This document shows positions 36,470 through 46,199 of a stretch of DNA of 64,000 nt, piece after piece (within the stretch, counting starts at the first letter, position 1; each line of letters starts with the position of its first letter). The DNA comes from Hormiphora californensis. Lineage: Eukaryota > Ctenophora > Tentaculata > Cydippida > Pleurobrachiidae. The stretch covers positions 8,139,743-8,203,742 of the forward strand of contig CM035351.1 of assembly GCA_020137815.1 (NCBI GenBank). The letters run 5' to 3'. The notes beneath the pieces were generated by a model that ran no database searches, was not told the DNA's origin, and worked only from the letters and a program-made list of their open reading frames with translations. A program made the position numbers and the translations under genes.

Positions 36470-38144
36470 ATGGTCCGCAGGGCGCGGTACCGACCTGGGC
36501 AGGGCAACCAAGCTGCTGCTGCGGTGTCTGTCCCTCAACTCAGTGTCCCGACTAATTTCGGCAGTCTACTCCGCGGTTACAAAGGTCTCAATGACGTCAC
36601 AATGACGACTAGTAACGGTGAGGAGGTAAAGGCCAACTCCCTTGTCCTGACCCTGAACAGTCTCTTGATCTCTGAGATGGCAGAGAAGGATTTCCTGGTG
36701 GAGTTGGATATGACAGACTTTACCACTGAGGGGGTCAACTGTTTTATTGAATGTTGCTACTCCGGATCTGCTGAGGGACAGCTAAGCAGGGAAACTTTTC
36801 GTGATCTCAACAAAATCAGCATTGCATTTAAAGTGGATTGGATTGCTAAAGAGTGCCTCCGGTTTTTCTGTGATATCTGTATCGACCTGACTGAGGACTC
36901 TCTTGATGATGCCCGGTACTTGTTTGACGAAGCTGCCTTTCTAGTGAAAGAACGGTCTGATAAACAGTTGGTGAAGGCTCTCAATGTCGGGTTGAAGAAA
37001 CAGTCTCCGGAGCTGAGATCTGCTCTTATTCGTGACATAATGGCTCGTGATCCAATGGGAAACATGGATATCAAAGTTTGCAGTTATTTAGCTGGTACCT
37101 CGATCCCCACTTTGTACACGAGTTTAGCAGAGAGTATCCGGTGTAAACCTCGACCACACAGGCTAACCATTGATGAGAAGCAGCTATTAAACCCTCCAGC
37201 TCTAGCGACTTGTCAACGTTTGGATAAAGAGGCCTACCAACAACTGATGGATATCCTGAAAGCATCTGTTTCTTCCTGACGATTTCGGTTTTCTATTCCA
37301 ACTGTTGGCTGACACGAGTAAGATCGTCAGGGGAAGAGGATTGTTTGAGTGGTGATGAAGATGTTGACCGGTTACTGCCAATTATAGAACGGACCTACCC
37401 GATACCCATGAGCGGTAACTGGAAAGAAGGATATCGATTTAATCACGACAAATCCTCAAGTTAAAACGGACCGACATAAGCTAGAAATTCTTGTCAATGC
37501 CATGAGGACGACACATGGAGGAGAAGACAAGAAAATAGTTCAGCGTTTTAATGAAAATACAGGTCCAAAGTAACATTATGTTTACCTTTCCTGTCCAATT
37601 TGATACGAACTTCGACGCTAACAGACTTTATAAGATTGGTAAGATTCCTCGCTCACAGCGTTAATGCGGTTGGAATAGCACGTATGTTATCAGATTTTGT
37701 AGCCATCCTTATACACTTACTCCAAGTCCAATACCATACGTTCAATATGTCCACCTTTCTCGATATGGATATTCATTATGTAGAAAAAACAACGGACGAA
37801 TCGACTGTTTGCACTGTCATTATACTCTTAACCCGCCAACCGGTTGTAAGGGAATATATGCATGTGGCATTGCATTAAAAGTTTCTGTTACGGTTAGCGA
37901 TGCAAATCGACTTCCAAAAGTAAACATTGCTTTTGATGATGTCCAACATAAAAAGAGTGGTGACAACTGTAAAGTTCATCCTATCAATTTCACAATTCTG
38001 GATTATATCAGTGTTGCGCTTATTAGTAAGAATAATCAACATGCTTTCGATCTTACGTTTAGTCCAACAAACTTTGATTTTAAGCTTGGTTATAAAAATA
38101 TTACAGGCATTCAGCTGTATTGGCCAAGCTCTATACCATGGTAA
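36470..38144 (+). pseudogene. BTB/POZ-domain protein, paralogue 3, frameshifted
   Basis: Close relative of paralogue 1 (start MVRRARYRPGQGNQAAA) that is intact for 269 codons and then broken at about 37273 by an extra T (TCTTCCTGACGA versus TCTCCTGACGA). Further one-base insertions follow: GTAAGATCG near 37318, AGGATATCG near 37428 and CCAAAGTAAC near 37565. The C-terminal domain reopens from 37809 to 38144, ending GIQLYWPSSIPW. A middle block (about 37590-37800) is also substantially diverged. All simple differences are insertions, so either a young pseudogene or a run of consensus errors. TTTTATAG 10 nt upstream of the ATG is retained, and the 3' flank to about 38620 is homologous to that of paralogue 1. 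Confidence 0.8.
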
Positions 38145-38685
38145 ATTTACCATTTTATAATGTACGAGTGATAGTTGTTAGACGCTGTACTGACAAACGA
38201 AAACAGGTGTATCTGGAGAAGACAATTTCTTCTTCTACGTCTAGATTTAGCAAGAGTTAGCAAGAGTTAGCTAGTGAAGAAATACTAACATATTCGTAGC
38301 AAAAAGTTGTATGATAAGTCAATCTTATTATTTATCTTTAATTAATTTTTATGCACGACAGTTTTATAGCGAATCGGGGACTTCGCATGATCATATTTTA
38401 TTAGTGTGTCTCTTATTATGTATAAATACACACCTGGTCAAACTTGATATATGTATATATTGGGCCTCAATCAATACCACGTGTACCCGGTCTACCTCTG
38501 AGAATCACGTTATATCAAAGTTTGATAGCATGTGTACAATATTTTAATACCTTTTTTAAATGTTTTTCTTTCTGAATTTTCTCTTAAATGTTATCATGAG
38601 TTTAATTTTTTAACTGCTACTGCCCATTTCTTCGACCCAGGACCCTACCCAATCTCTAAATACCTCCAATTCATGTTAGGTTCTC

Positions 38686-40059
38686 ATGGAAACAGTAAAG
38701 ATCCGTACTATCCATGAGTATGTTCAGAAGCTGCCCCATGGAACCCAGGACCGCCTTTACACCCACCCTGCAACATGTTTAGCCCTCTACCGGTCCCTCT
38801 CTCCCACTGCCCAACAATACGTCTCCCGCCTCCTGTTCCTGGCTAGCCCCGTACCTGTGGACACCCTGACATCGTGGACTGTCAGCCCCAGCGACAAGAC
38901 CAACTTGGACGCCACCAAACAGCTCAAGAGTGCACGCTTGTGGAGTGTAGTGAAGTGCGGGGATCTCGGATCAGGGAGTGAGGGAGTGACTCTGCATCCC
39001 AGTTTCCGAAAGGGTCTCACTACGGCGCTATGTGGTGGTGGCATGCCCTGGTACGGGAACCAGCAGAATCTGGAGCCTGATAAGAAACCAAAAACGGTGG
39101 AGTTTCTGGATCAGTACTCCAAGGAACGGTGGGAGTGTTTGTTGCAGTTCATGGTGGAGGGTAATCCTGCCTCGGAGAAAGTTAGCCCCGATATTGCAAA
39201 CTTACTGATACAATCGGATATAATTCGGAAATCTGAGGGAGAACATGCCATCACCAGCACGGGATTTCAGTTTCTTTTGATGGACACCCCGGCACAAATC
39301 TGGTATTTCCTTCTACGGTATCTTGATCAATGTGATGCACTGGGACTCAACCAGACAACGTGTTTAGCCTTCATTTTCCAGCTTAGTTTCTCAACTTTAG
39401 GGCGATCTTATCCCATTGGATCCCACGGGACATTCGTCCAGCACCTCCGGCAGATTGGCCTGGTCTACCAACGGAGACACACCGCACCCTGGTTCTACCC
39501 TACCCGGCACGCCATCGAGTTGATATCCGCGGGAACTGAGAAAACTGCATCAACAAAGGAGGGTTACATTATCGTTGAGACGAACTTCAGAGTGTATGCG
39601 TATACCTCTAGTGACCTTGACATTGCTCTCATTGCGCTTTTTGTAGAGACTCTTCACCGGTTTGATAATTTCCTGGTCGGTCAGATGACCCGGGAGAGTG
39701 TACAGATGGCCCTCCAAAACGGGATATCAGCCCAACAAATCCTTGACTTCCTTCGAACCCACGCCCACCCCCAAATGCTGGAAAAGAAGGGTAACGGGCC
39801 TGTGATCCCGCCAACTGTAACCGATCAACTGTTCCTGTGGGAGATGGAGAGAACTAGGATAAGTACAGAGGATGGGGTCCTATACTCTCAGTTCCTCAGT
39901 GACTCTGACTTCAAAGTGGTCCAGGAGTATGCCCAAAATATCGGGTGTGTTATGTGGTATAGCTCACAGAAACGACTCCTCGTTGTTAACAAAAAGGGAC
40001 ACAATGACGTGAAGAAGTATTGGAAAACTTACAAGAGAGAACACGGGGAAAGTGGGTAA
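38686..40059 (+). CDS. GTF2H4: TFIIH subunit p52 (Tfb2)
   Basis: Core TFIIH subunit that anchors and stimulates the XPB helicase in transcription initiation and nucleotide-excision repair; nuclear. Single exon, 457 aa, about the usual length (human ~462). Family features: start KIRTIHEYVQKLPHGTQDRLYTHPATCLALYRSL, RLLFLASPVP, YSKERWECLLQFMV, the conserved FLQFQLSF-like FIFQLSFSTLGRSYP, WFYPTRHAIELIS, GYIIVETNFRVYAYT, and the C-terminal p8/Tfb5-binding region DQLFLWEMERTRI...KRLLVV. TGTTAG stands 6 nt before the ATG. It is first of five same-strand genes with very short gaps (180 bp to MAD2L2). Confidence 0.96.
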   Translation: METVKIRTIHEYVQKLPHGTQDRLYTHPATCLALYRSLSPTAQQYVSRLLFLASPVPVDTLTSWTVSPSDKTNLDATKQLKSARLWSVVKCGDLGSGSEGVTLHPSFRKGLTTALCGGGMPWYGNQQNLEPDKKPKTVEFLDQYSKERWECLLQFMVEGNPASEKVSPDIANLLIQSDIIRKSEGEHAITSTGFQFLLMDTPAQIWYFLLRYLDQCDALGLNQTTCLAFIFQLSFSTLGRSYPIGSHGTFVQHLRQIGLVYQRRHTAPWFYPTRHAIELISAGTEKTASTKEGYIIVETNFRVYAYTSSDLDIALIALFVETLHRFDNFLVGQMTRESVQMALQNGISAQQILDFLRTHAHPQMLEKKGNGPVIPPTVTDQLFLWEMERTRISTEDGVLYSQFLSDSDFKVVQEYAQNIGCVMWYSSQKRLLVVNKKGHNDVKKYWKTYKREHGESG

Positions 40060-40239
40060 TGTTTTGTTGTGAAAAGAGAGATATTGTTAACGAATTATTA
40101 ATTTATTTTTGTTCCATGTTTTTAGACGCACACTGCTAACTTTCTCTGCTCTACAATTCCTTGTACGCTGCCCCTCTCTTGCCCCTCACTCTGCCCCCTC
40201 TTCCCCCTTCTCCATCGCCCTCACATTGACCCTCATCAG

Positions 40240-40800
40240 ATGACAGAAGAACTGTTAACGGAACTACTCCTTGAATTCCTGGAGGTATGGATACATGCCG
40301 TGCTTCACACTTCTAACATATACCCGCCACAGATATTCCGATCTCGGTACAAATACGGTGTTAGCGTGAAACAGTCCAACTTCCCCTCCCTCAACAACTT
40401 TATCAGAGACCTGGTCTCCTCCCTCCGTGAAGTGATATCAAGTAGATCTCTCCAGGATCTTCATATCACCATACAGGAGGGTACCAAAACATTGGAATCA
40501 TTCTCCCTCCGGTTCTCCTACCACCAAACCCAGACAGGTCCAATATCAGAGGAGGGGTTGGTGAGGCGGTGTAGGGAGGGGTTTAGGGGCCAGATTGTGA
40601 CTGTCATGGAGAGACACAATGATCGGGAACCAGGGGATGAGGGGGTTACGTTTGGTGTGACAACACGAACTACAGAGTTGGCAGGTAGCCAGTTGAGGAA
40701 GTGGTGTGAACAGAGTGTGATAGAGTCGGAGGGGAGTGTGACACCCCTGTTATTTAATGATTTGTACCATTTTACAATGCAATCGGTGTACCGAGTTTGA
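40240..40800 (+). CDS. MAD2L2: MAD2L2/REV7 HORMA-domain protein
   Basis: Adaptor of translesion polymerase zeta (binding REV3 and REV1) and of shieldin; nuclear. Single exon, 186 aa (human 211). The HORMA domain is recognisable from LLLEFLEVWIHAVLHTSNIY, then PQIFRSRYKYGVSVKQSNFP (the IFxxRxxYxVPV signature), LNNFIRDLVSSL, and ESFSLRFSYH. The C-terminal safety-belt part is more divergent. The start codon follows CCCTCATCAG with no gap, so the mature mRNA must begin at a splice acceptor or have an upstream exon; only 180 bp separate it from the GTF2H4 stop. The N-terminus is about 10 residues shorter than human, and no better start exists. Confidence 0.92.
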   Translation: MTEELLTELLLEFLEVWIHAVLHTSNIYPPQIFRSRYKYGVSVKQSNFPSLNNFIRDLVSSLREVISSRSLQDLHITIQEGTKTLESFSLRFSYHQTQTGPISEEGLVRRCREGFRGQIVTVMERHNDREPGDEGVTFGVTTRTTELAGSQLRKWCEQSVIESEGSVTPLLFNDLYHFTMQSVYRV

Positions 40801-40878
40801 CCAAAAATGAGTTTCTTCTCCCATTCACTAATTCTCTTTATCACCGACCTTCCACTTCCCTCTCTAACTTTAGTGGTC

Positions 40879-43800
40879 ATGTCGTTACTAAGACATGCCC
40901 TGGCACGGGGTCTCTCCAGTGGCCCTACATTCAACCCAGTATGTAAGGGAGTTCTGGGAGCCCTTACCAGCGCCGTAGGGAGCAGAGAATGTTACCACCT
41001 CGGAATCTGGTACAGTAGTTAGCAAGATAAATAACGATATAATGGTACTGAATCAATGAATCGGTACAGTAGTGTGTCATTAGTTGACATTTTAAATGAG
41101 GTTAAGAATCTGGTACAGTTTAATAGTAATTTATGTCGTTGAGTTGATACATATTTTCCGTTTTTATTCAACACATAGCATAATGTAAGAAATATCATCT
41201 GGCCGGTATAATAATTCTGTAACACCCATTATCAGCAAGGAACCTCCACGGAACAGATGAGTCCTTTCACCCAACCCGGGCCCCTGAGGCTGTAGTCACC
41301 CCTCACACTACGGAACAAGTCAGTGCGGTGATGAGGATATGTAATGAAAACAGGATCCCTGTGGTTCCATTTGGCACCGGTACTGGTAAGATCTGAAAGA
41401 AAGTTATTATATCTGGGCTGTGATTTATTATAGTACTGCAGCTGTAGACCCTTGTATTGTCGACCCTTCTCCCCTTATCATGCTTTTTCTTCTTTACCCT
41501 GATTCATTTTGTTGCTAATAATGCTGATTTGTTCCAGGTTTCGAGGGTGGTGTAGGTGCAATGTATGGTGGTATCTCCCTGGCCCTACACAAGATGACAG
41601 ACATAGTTGAGGTGAACAGCAGTGATTTCGATGCTACCGTCAGGGCAGGTACAGTTTGTTTATTAGTGCTACATGTGAAGGGTGCAGAAAGACCGTAGAA
41701 GTACAAAACTCAGCACTTCTTTTTTAAACTTTATTTTGGTGGCAGTGTATTTTGCATGTTCGAAATTTCAGTCCAGATTGTAAGAAAGGGATGCTGATCA
41801 ATTGATCTCATTGATCTATGCAGGTGTAGTGATGATATATCACCCATCTCTAGGTGTAACACGTCACCAGCTGAATGATTGGATAAAGGAGGAGGGATTA
41901 CAGTTTCCTATTGACCCTGGTGCGGGTGCTTCTGTCTGTGGGATGTGTGCTACCAGCGCCAGTGGAACCAACGCTGTCAGGTATATTTACACTTCCCTAC
42001 CTTGCCATGGTAACAGTGTTAGTGTCAGGTATAGACGATATATTAGATCGAACCACGTGTCTGTGATTTCTATGCTCTGATCCTAGGTAGCCAACCCAAT
42101 ATAGCTCAAATGGTTAGGGTAGCCACTGGCTATTTTGACCTACCTACCCATCATCGTTACAGTGTAACAAATTTACACCCCTCCAATATATAAAGGTTAC
42201 CCACCATTATTACACCCTCTCCTTCCCTACTGCAGGTACGGTACGATGAGAGAGAATGTATTGAATATGGAGGTAGTGTTAGCAGATGGAAGGGTTATAC
42301 ACACCGCTGGAAAGGGGTCTAGAGCTAAGAAAACTAGCTGCGGTTATAATCTTACTAATCTATTTGTAGGGAGTGAGGGAACACTAGGTTAGTAAAGTAG
42401 AGTTTTTTTGAAGTTGTGACCCCAAACTCGTGCACATGCGATATTTCTTACTTTTTGATGCACACACCACACGCTATCTATCGGTCTGCTCCACCCAGAG
42501 TTAATTCACAAAAAAAGGTTATTGTCTTCTCTATTAAAAAGTGAGTTCTCCCTGACGGCTGACACCCTACCACCAGGTGTGATAACACAGGCAACAGTGC
42601 GACTTTATGGAGTTCCTGAAGCCACTGCAGCTGCTATATCATCCTTCCCAACTATTGCCAGCGCCGTGGAGACTGTAGTACAGGTGGGAGACAACACACA
42701 CAGTTAGTTTTAGGAATTAGGAACCCTTTTATCTTGCCTCCCCCTCGTTTAAAATCGTTAACCCCTTATTTATGGCCTATTCTGTTTTTTTTTTAAATTT
42801 TGGAATGTTCTCCAGGTTTTACAGTGTGGTATTCCCGTTGCCAGAATGGAATTCCTCAATCCTGATATGATATCCGCCTGTAACAGTTACAGTAACCTCG
42901 ACCTAAAGGTTGCTCCAACCTTATTTTTCGAGTTCATCGGCTCTCCGGTAAGATGGGAAACGCATTGAAAGAGGTTTGAGTAGTGTTGTCTGTGACTGCA
43001 ATGACCATGTGATCCTAAAGAATCCGATACCTTATGTTTCTAGTCAGGTGTAGAGGAACAGGCACAGCTAGCTGAGGAGCTGTGTACCTATAACGAGGGG
43101 GATAACTTCACCTGGGCCACTGCACAGGAGGATAGAACCAGGCTGTGGAAGGCTCGACACAACTGCTGGTAATAATAATAATCCGATAATGTAGTCGTCA
43201 AAAATATCCATTGTCCACCGAACTAGTTTCATAACCAACACAAATTGTACCAACAGGTATGCGGTAAAAGCGGGCTACCCCGGACTCCACGCTTACAGTA
43301 CAGATGTAGTTGTGCCGGTGTCCCGTCTACCAGAGATAGTGGAGTATTGTCATGAACTGGCTGGGGGTATGGGGGTCCCTGCCCCCATTGTGGGTCATGT
43401 TGGGGATGGAAACTTTCATTGCTTTCTACTAAGTGATCAGGTAAATTGTTGAGTCGCTTGACACTGTGTCCGTGCTCCGTATCCCGAACAATTCAAGTAA
43501 ATTGAATATAGTAGGGTAGCATCTTGAATGTAGGGGGGAGAGAATATGATTCCCAACACCCCCTTTCACTTCCTTGTTCAGACTATCATGTGAAGAGAAA
43601 ACTATATAACGCTTACCAACTTTCACACTTCTATCCCAAAGAACCCCACCCCGATCATCAAACTAAATTATACCCCCTATATCAACTCCTCTAGAACGAC
43701 ACGGAAGAGGTGGCCCGTATCAAGGATTTCAGTGGGAGGCTAGCAGAGCGTGCACAAGATCTGGGAGGTAGCTGTACAGGTGAACACGGTATAGGGTTGG

Positions 43801-43931
43801 GTAAACAGGCCCTTATGGAGAGAGAACTGGGACCACATGGTATTGATACCATGGCAACCATAAAACGCAGCCTGGACCCAAACCTGATATTGAATCCAGG
43901 AAAGGTTCTGAATATGCGGCATTTGTGTTAA
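40879..43931 (+). CDS. LDHD: Mitochondrial D-lactate dehydrogenase
   Basis: FAD-dependent oxidation of D-lactate (and related 2-hydroxyacids) to pyruvate, electrons passing to cytochrome c. Ten exons: 40879-41014 (donor uncertain), 41236-41385, 41538-41648, 41824-41980, 42236-42387, 42577-42683, 42816-42947, 43044-43168, 43257-43440, 43695-43931; about 496 aa. The N-terminus [15 protein letters not shown] is a mitochondrial presequence. FAD-binding motifs: [46 protein letters not shown]. The C-terminal domain has [41 protein letters not shown] and [10 protein letters not shown]-like [13 protein letters not shown], ending LNPGKVL. Only 78 bp, pyrimidine-rich, separate it from the MAD2L2 stop codon, with AACTTTAG 5 nt before the ATG. 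Confidence 0.95.
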
Positions 43932-44243
43932 AAAGGAAGAGTCAGTGTTTTTAATGTTCTCTCAGCTTTCTTTTATTATTGTGAATTTAGGACGTTTTTT
44001 GTTGAAAAATATATTGTGATTTTTATGTTTTATAGTTTTTATAGTTTTTATGTTTCGTGTCAGGTACATATATTTTTAGACAAGCTTATTTTATAACCAC
44101 TTGAGTTTCAATCCCAACCCGTTTTCTGCACCTACTCTCCCAGCTCTGAAACACAGGTATATTCACACACATATCAACCCACTCTCCCCTACTAGTTCTA
44201 CTTCCTAACCCCGTTGTTTCACATTATAGCAAGCTATCCTAGA

Positions 44244-45853
44244 ATGGTTAGGAAACTCAAGTATCATGAGCAGAAGTTGCTGAAGAAAGTGGATCTGGTG
44301 GAGTGGAAGAAAGATAATAATCTCCGAGAAGCAAAGGTAACATATCACTCACTTCCTCTCCCCTTGTACTTAGTTAGTGATATACCTGATATAGCGGTAA
44401 AAAATAAAGGCTGCGGCTGCTTTGACAGGTTTCCACACGCATACCCTATTTTATCATGAAATCCCCAATCCCATTTCCCACTCCCATTTCACACTCCCAT
44501 TTCCCACTCCCATTTCCCACTCTCATTTCCTTATCATTACTCTTTTTCTTCTTCCCATAAACATTTAATATCATTGATTAATCCCCGTCAATCATCATAA
44601 CGTCATATATCAGCTACTAATTCATCATAACGCCACATCACCTACTAATCCCCCCTATTATGACGTCATATATTCCCTCCATCATGACGTCATCCTGCAC
44701 GTGCAGGTGATGAGGAAGTACCACATCCAGCACCGGGAGGACTACACGAAGTACAATCGTCTGTGTGGCCACATCAAACACCTGGCAGCCCGGATACGGG
44801 ATCTGGAGGGGAAGAGTGCCACTAGAGTGGCCAGCTCCACTTCTCTCTTGCAGAAGTTGTATAACATGGGTAGGTGGGGAAGAGAGGGAGGGTAATGATG
44901 GATGGGGAAGAGTGCCACTAGAGTGGCCAGCTCCACTTCTCTCTTGCAGAAGTTGTATAACATGGGTAGGTGGGGAAGAGAGGGAGGGTGGGTAATACTG
45001 GAGGGGAAGAGTGCCACTAGAGTGGCCAGCTCCACTTCTCTCTTGCAGAAGTTGTATAACATGGGTAGGTGGGGAAGAGAGGGAGGGTAATGATGGATGG
45101 GGAAGAGTGCCACTAGAGTGGCCAGCTCTACTTCTCTCTTGCAGAAGTTGTATAACATGGGTAGGTGGGGAAGAGTGAGGGAGGGTAATGATGGATGGGG
45201 AAGAGTGCCACTAGAGTGGCCAGCTCTACTTCTCTCCTACAGAAGTTGTATAACATGGGTAGGTGGGGAAGAGAGATGGTGGGTAATGATGGAGGGATGA
45301 GAGGGGAAAGGAGGGAATTGTCTAGTTTTATGAACAATACAAGGAGGGGATAGTAAGGGTCACTGAAGATGTCGGATATAACACAATTCTCACCTCTTCT
45401 CACACCAGGTATACTACCCACGGCGCAGACACTGGCACAGTGTGAGAAGGTGACTGTAAGTGCGTTCTGCAGGAGACGGCTCCCGGTCATCCTTGTACGA
45501 CTCCGCATGGCACAATCAGTAAGTAACTAACTGTAACCTACACATTCTCACACACCACTGTGTCTAAGTAGTTAGTAGTTACCCCTAGTTCCACCAGTAT
45601 ACACATTATTACACTAAAATACCCCCGCATGTACCTTCAGTAAACACCCCCCCCCCCACCCCAGGTAAAAGATGCGGTATCCTACGTAGAGCAGGGTCAC
45701 ATTAGGGTAGGACCCAACTTGGTGACCGACCCCTGCTATCTAGTTACAAGAAACATGGAGGACTTTATCACTTGGTCAGATGGCAGCAAGATCAAACGAC
45801 ATGTTATGCAGTATAATGATGAACTGGACGATTTCGATCTTCTAAACTGCTAG
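44244..45853 (+). CDS. IMP3: U3 snoRNP protein IMP3
   Basis: Nucleolar component of the U3 snoRNP needed for early 18S rRNA processing; S4-family RNA-binding protein. Four exons: 44244-44336, 44707-44869, 45409-45518, 45665-45853, joining in phase to 184 aa, the same length as human. Landmarks: [22 protein letters not shown]-like [30 protein letters not shown]4 core [20 protein letters not shown], and the C-terminal [18 protein letters not shown] start at 44244 rather than the open-frame Met at 44214 because it matches the family and follows CCTAG. Exon 2's 3' end and its splice donor are tandemly repeated five times. Confidence 0.96.
44807..45290 (+). repeat. 96-99 bp minisatellite containing the end of IMP3 exon 2 and its donor
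   Basis: Five copies of a unit that begins in coding sequence (GGGGAAGAGTGCCACTAGAG), covers ~60 bp of exon 2, crosses the splice donor ATGG|GTAGGT and continues ~35 bp into the intron. Donors lie at 44870, 44966, 45065, 45161 and 45259 (periods 96, 99, 96, 98). Each unit also contains CTCTCTTGCAG (CTCTCCTACAG in the last), a plausible acceptor. Copies 2-5 run into stop codons (TAATGATGG) if the first donor is skipped. Confidence 0.95.
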
Positions 45854-46199
45854 GGGATACTGAGGAGGGTTTTCATTTGGGGACCGAGAGAGGGATTGCA
45901 GGACTGGGAAATTGAAAATGTATGGTTTTGTGAAGCTAAGGGGAGTAATTTTACTGCTGAGTGGTTTTTTAGAGTGTTGTTTCGAAAGAGTGGAGAGAGA
46001 GAGCGTGGGAAAATGGGATGTGTGTGAGATCTTTTTTGGGAGTTAGGAGTGGGCTGAACTTTTAAATATGACATGTATTAACTTATTAAACATCAGTTTT
46101 AAGAACAACCAAAACGTGCACTTATTTCATGTCTATACCTACGTGATACTAGTTACATGCTGTACATAACATCTCATGAACTACCTAAATATCCTACAG

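Noticed and set aside
44742-45158. Minus-strand 138-aa repeat protein ([17 protein letters not shown])
   Set aside because: It is the antisense of the IMP3 exon-2 minisatellite.
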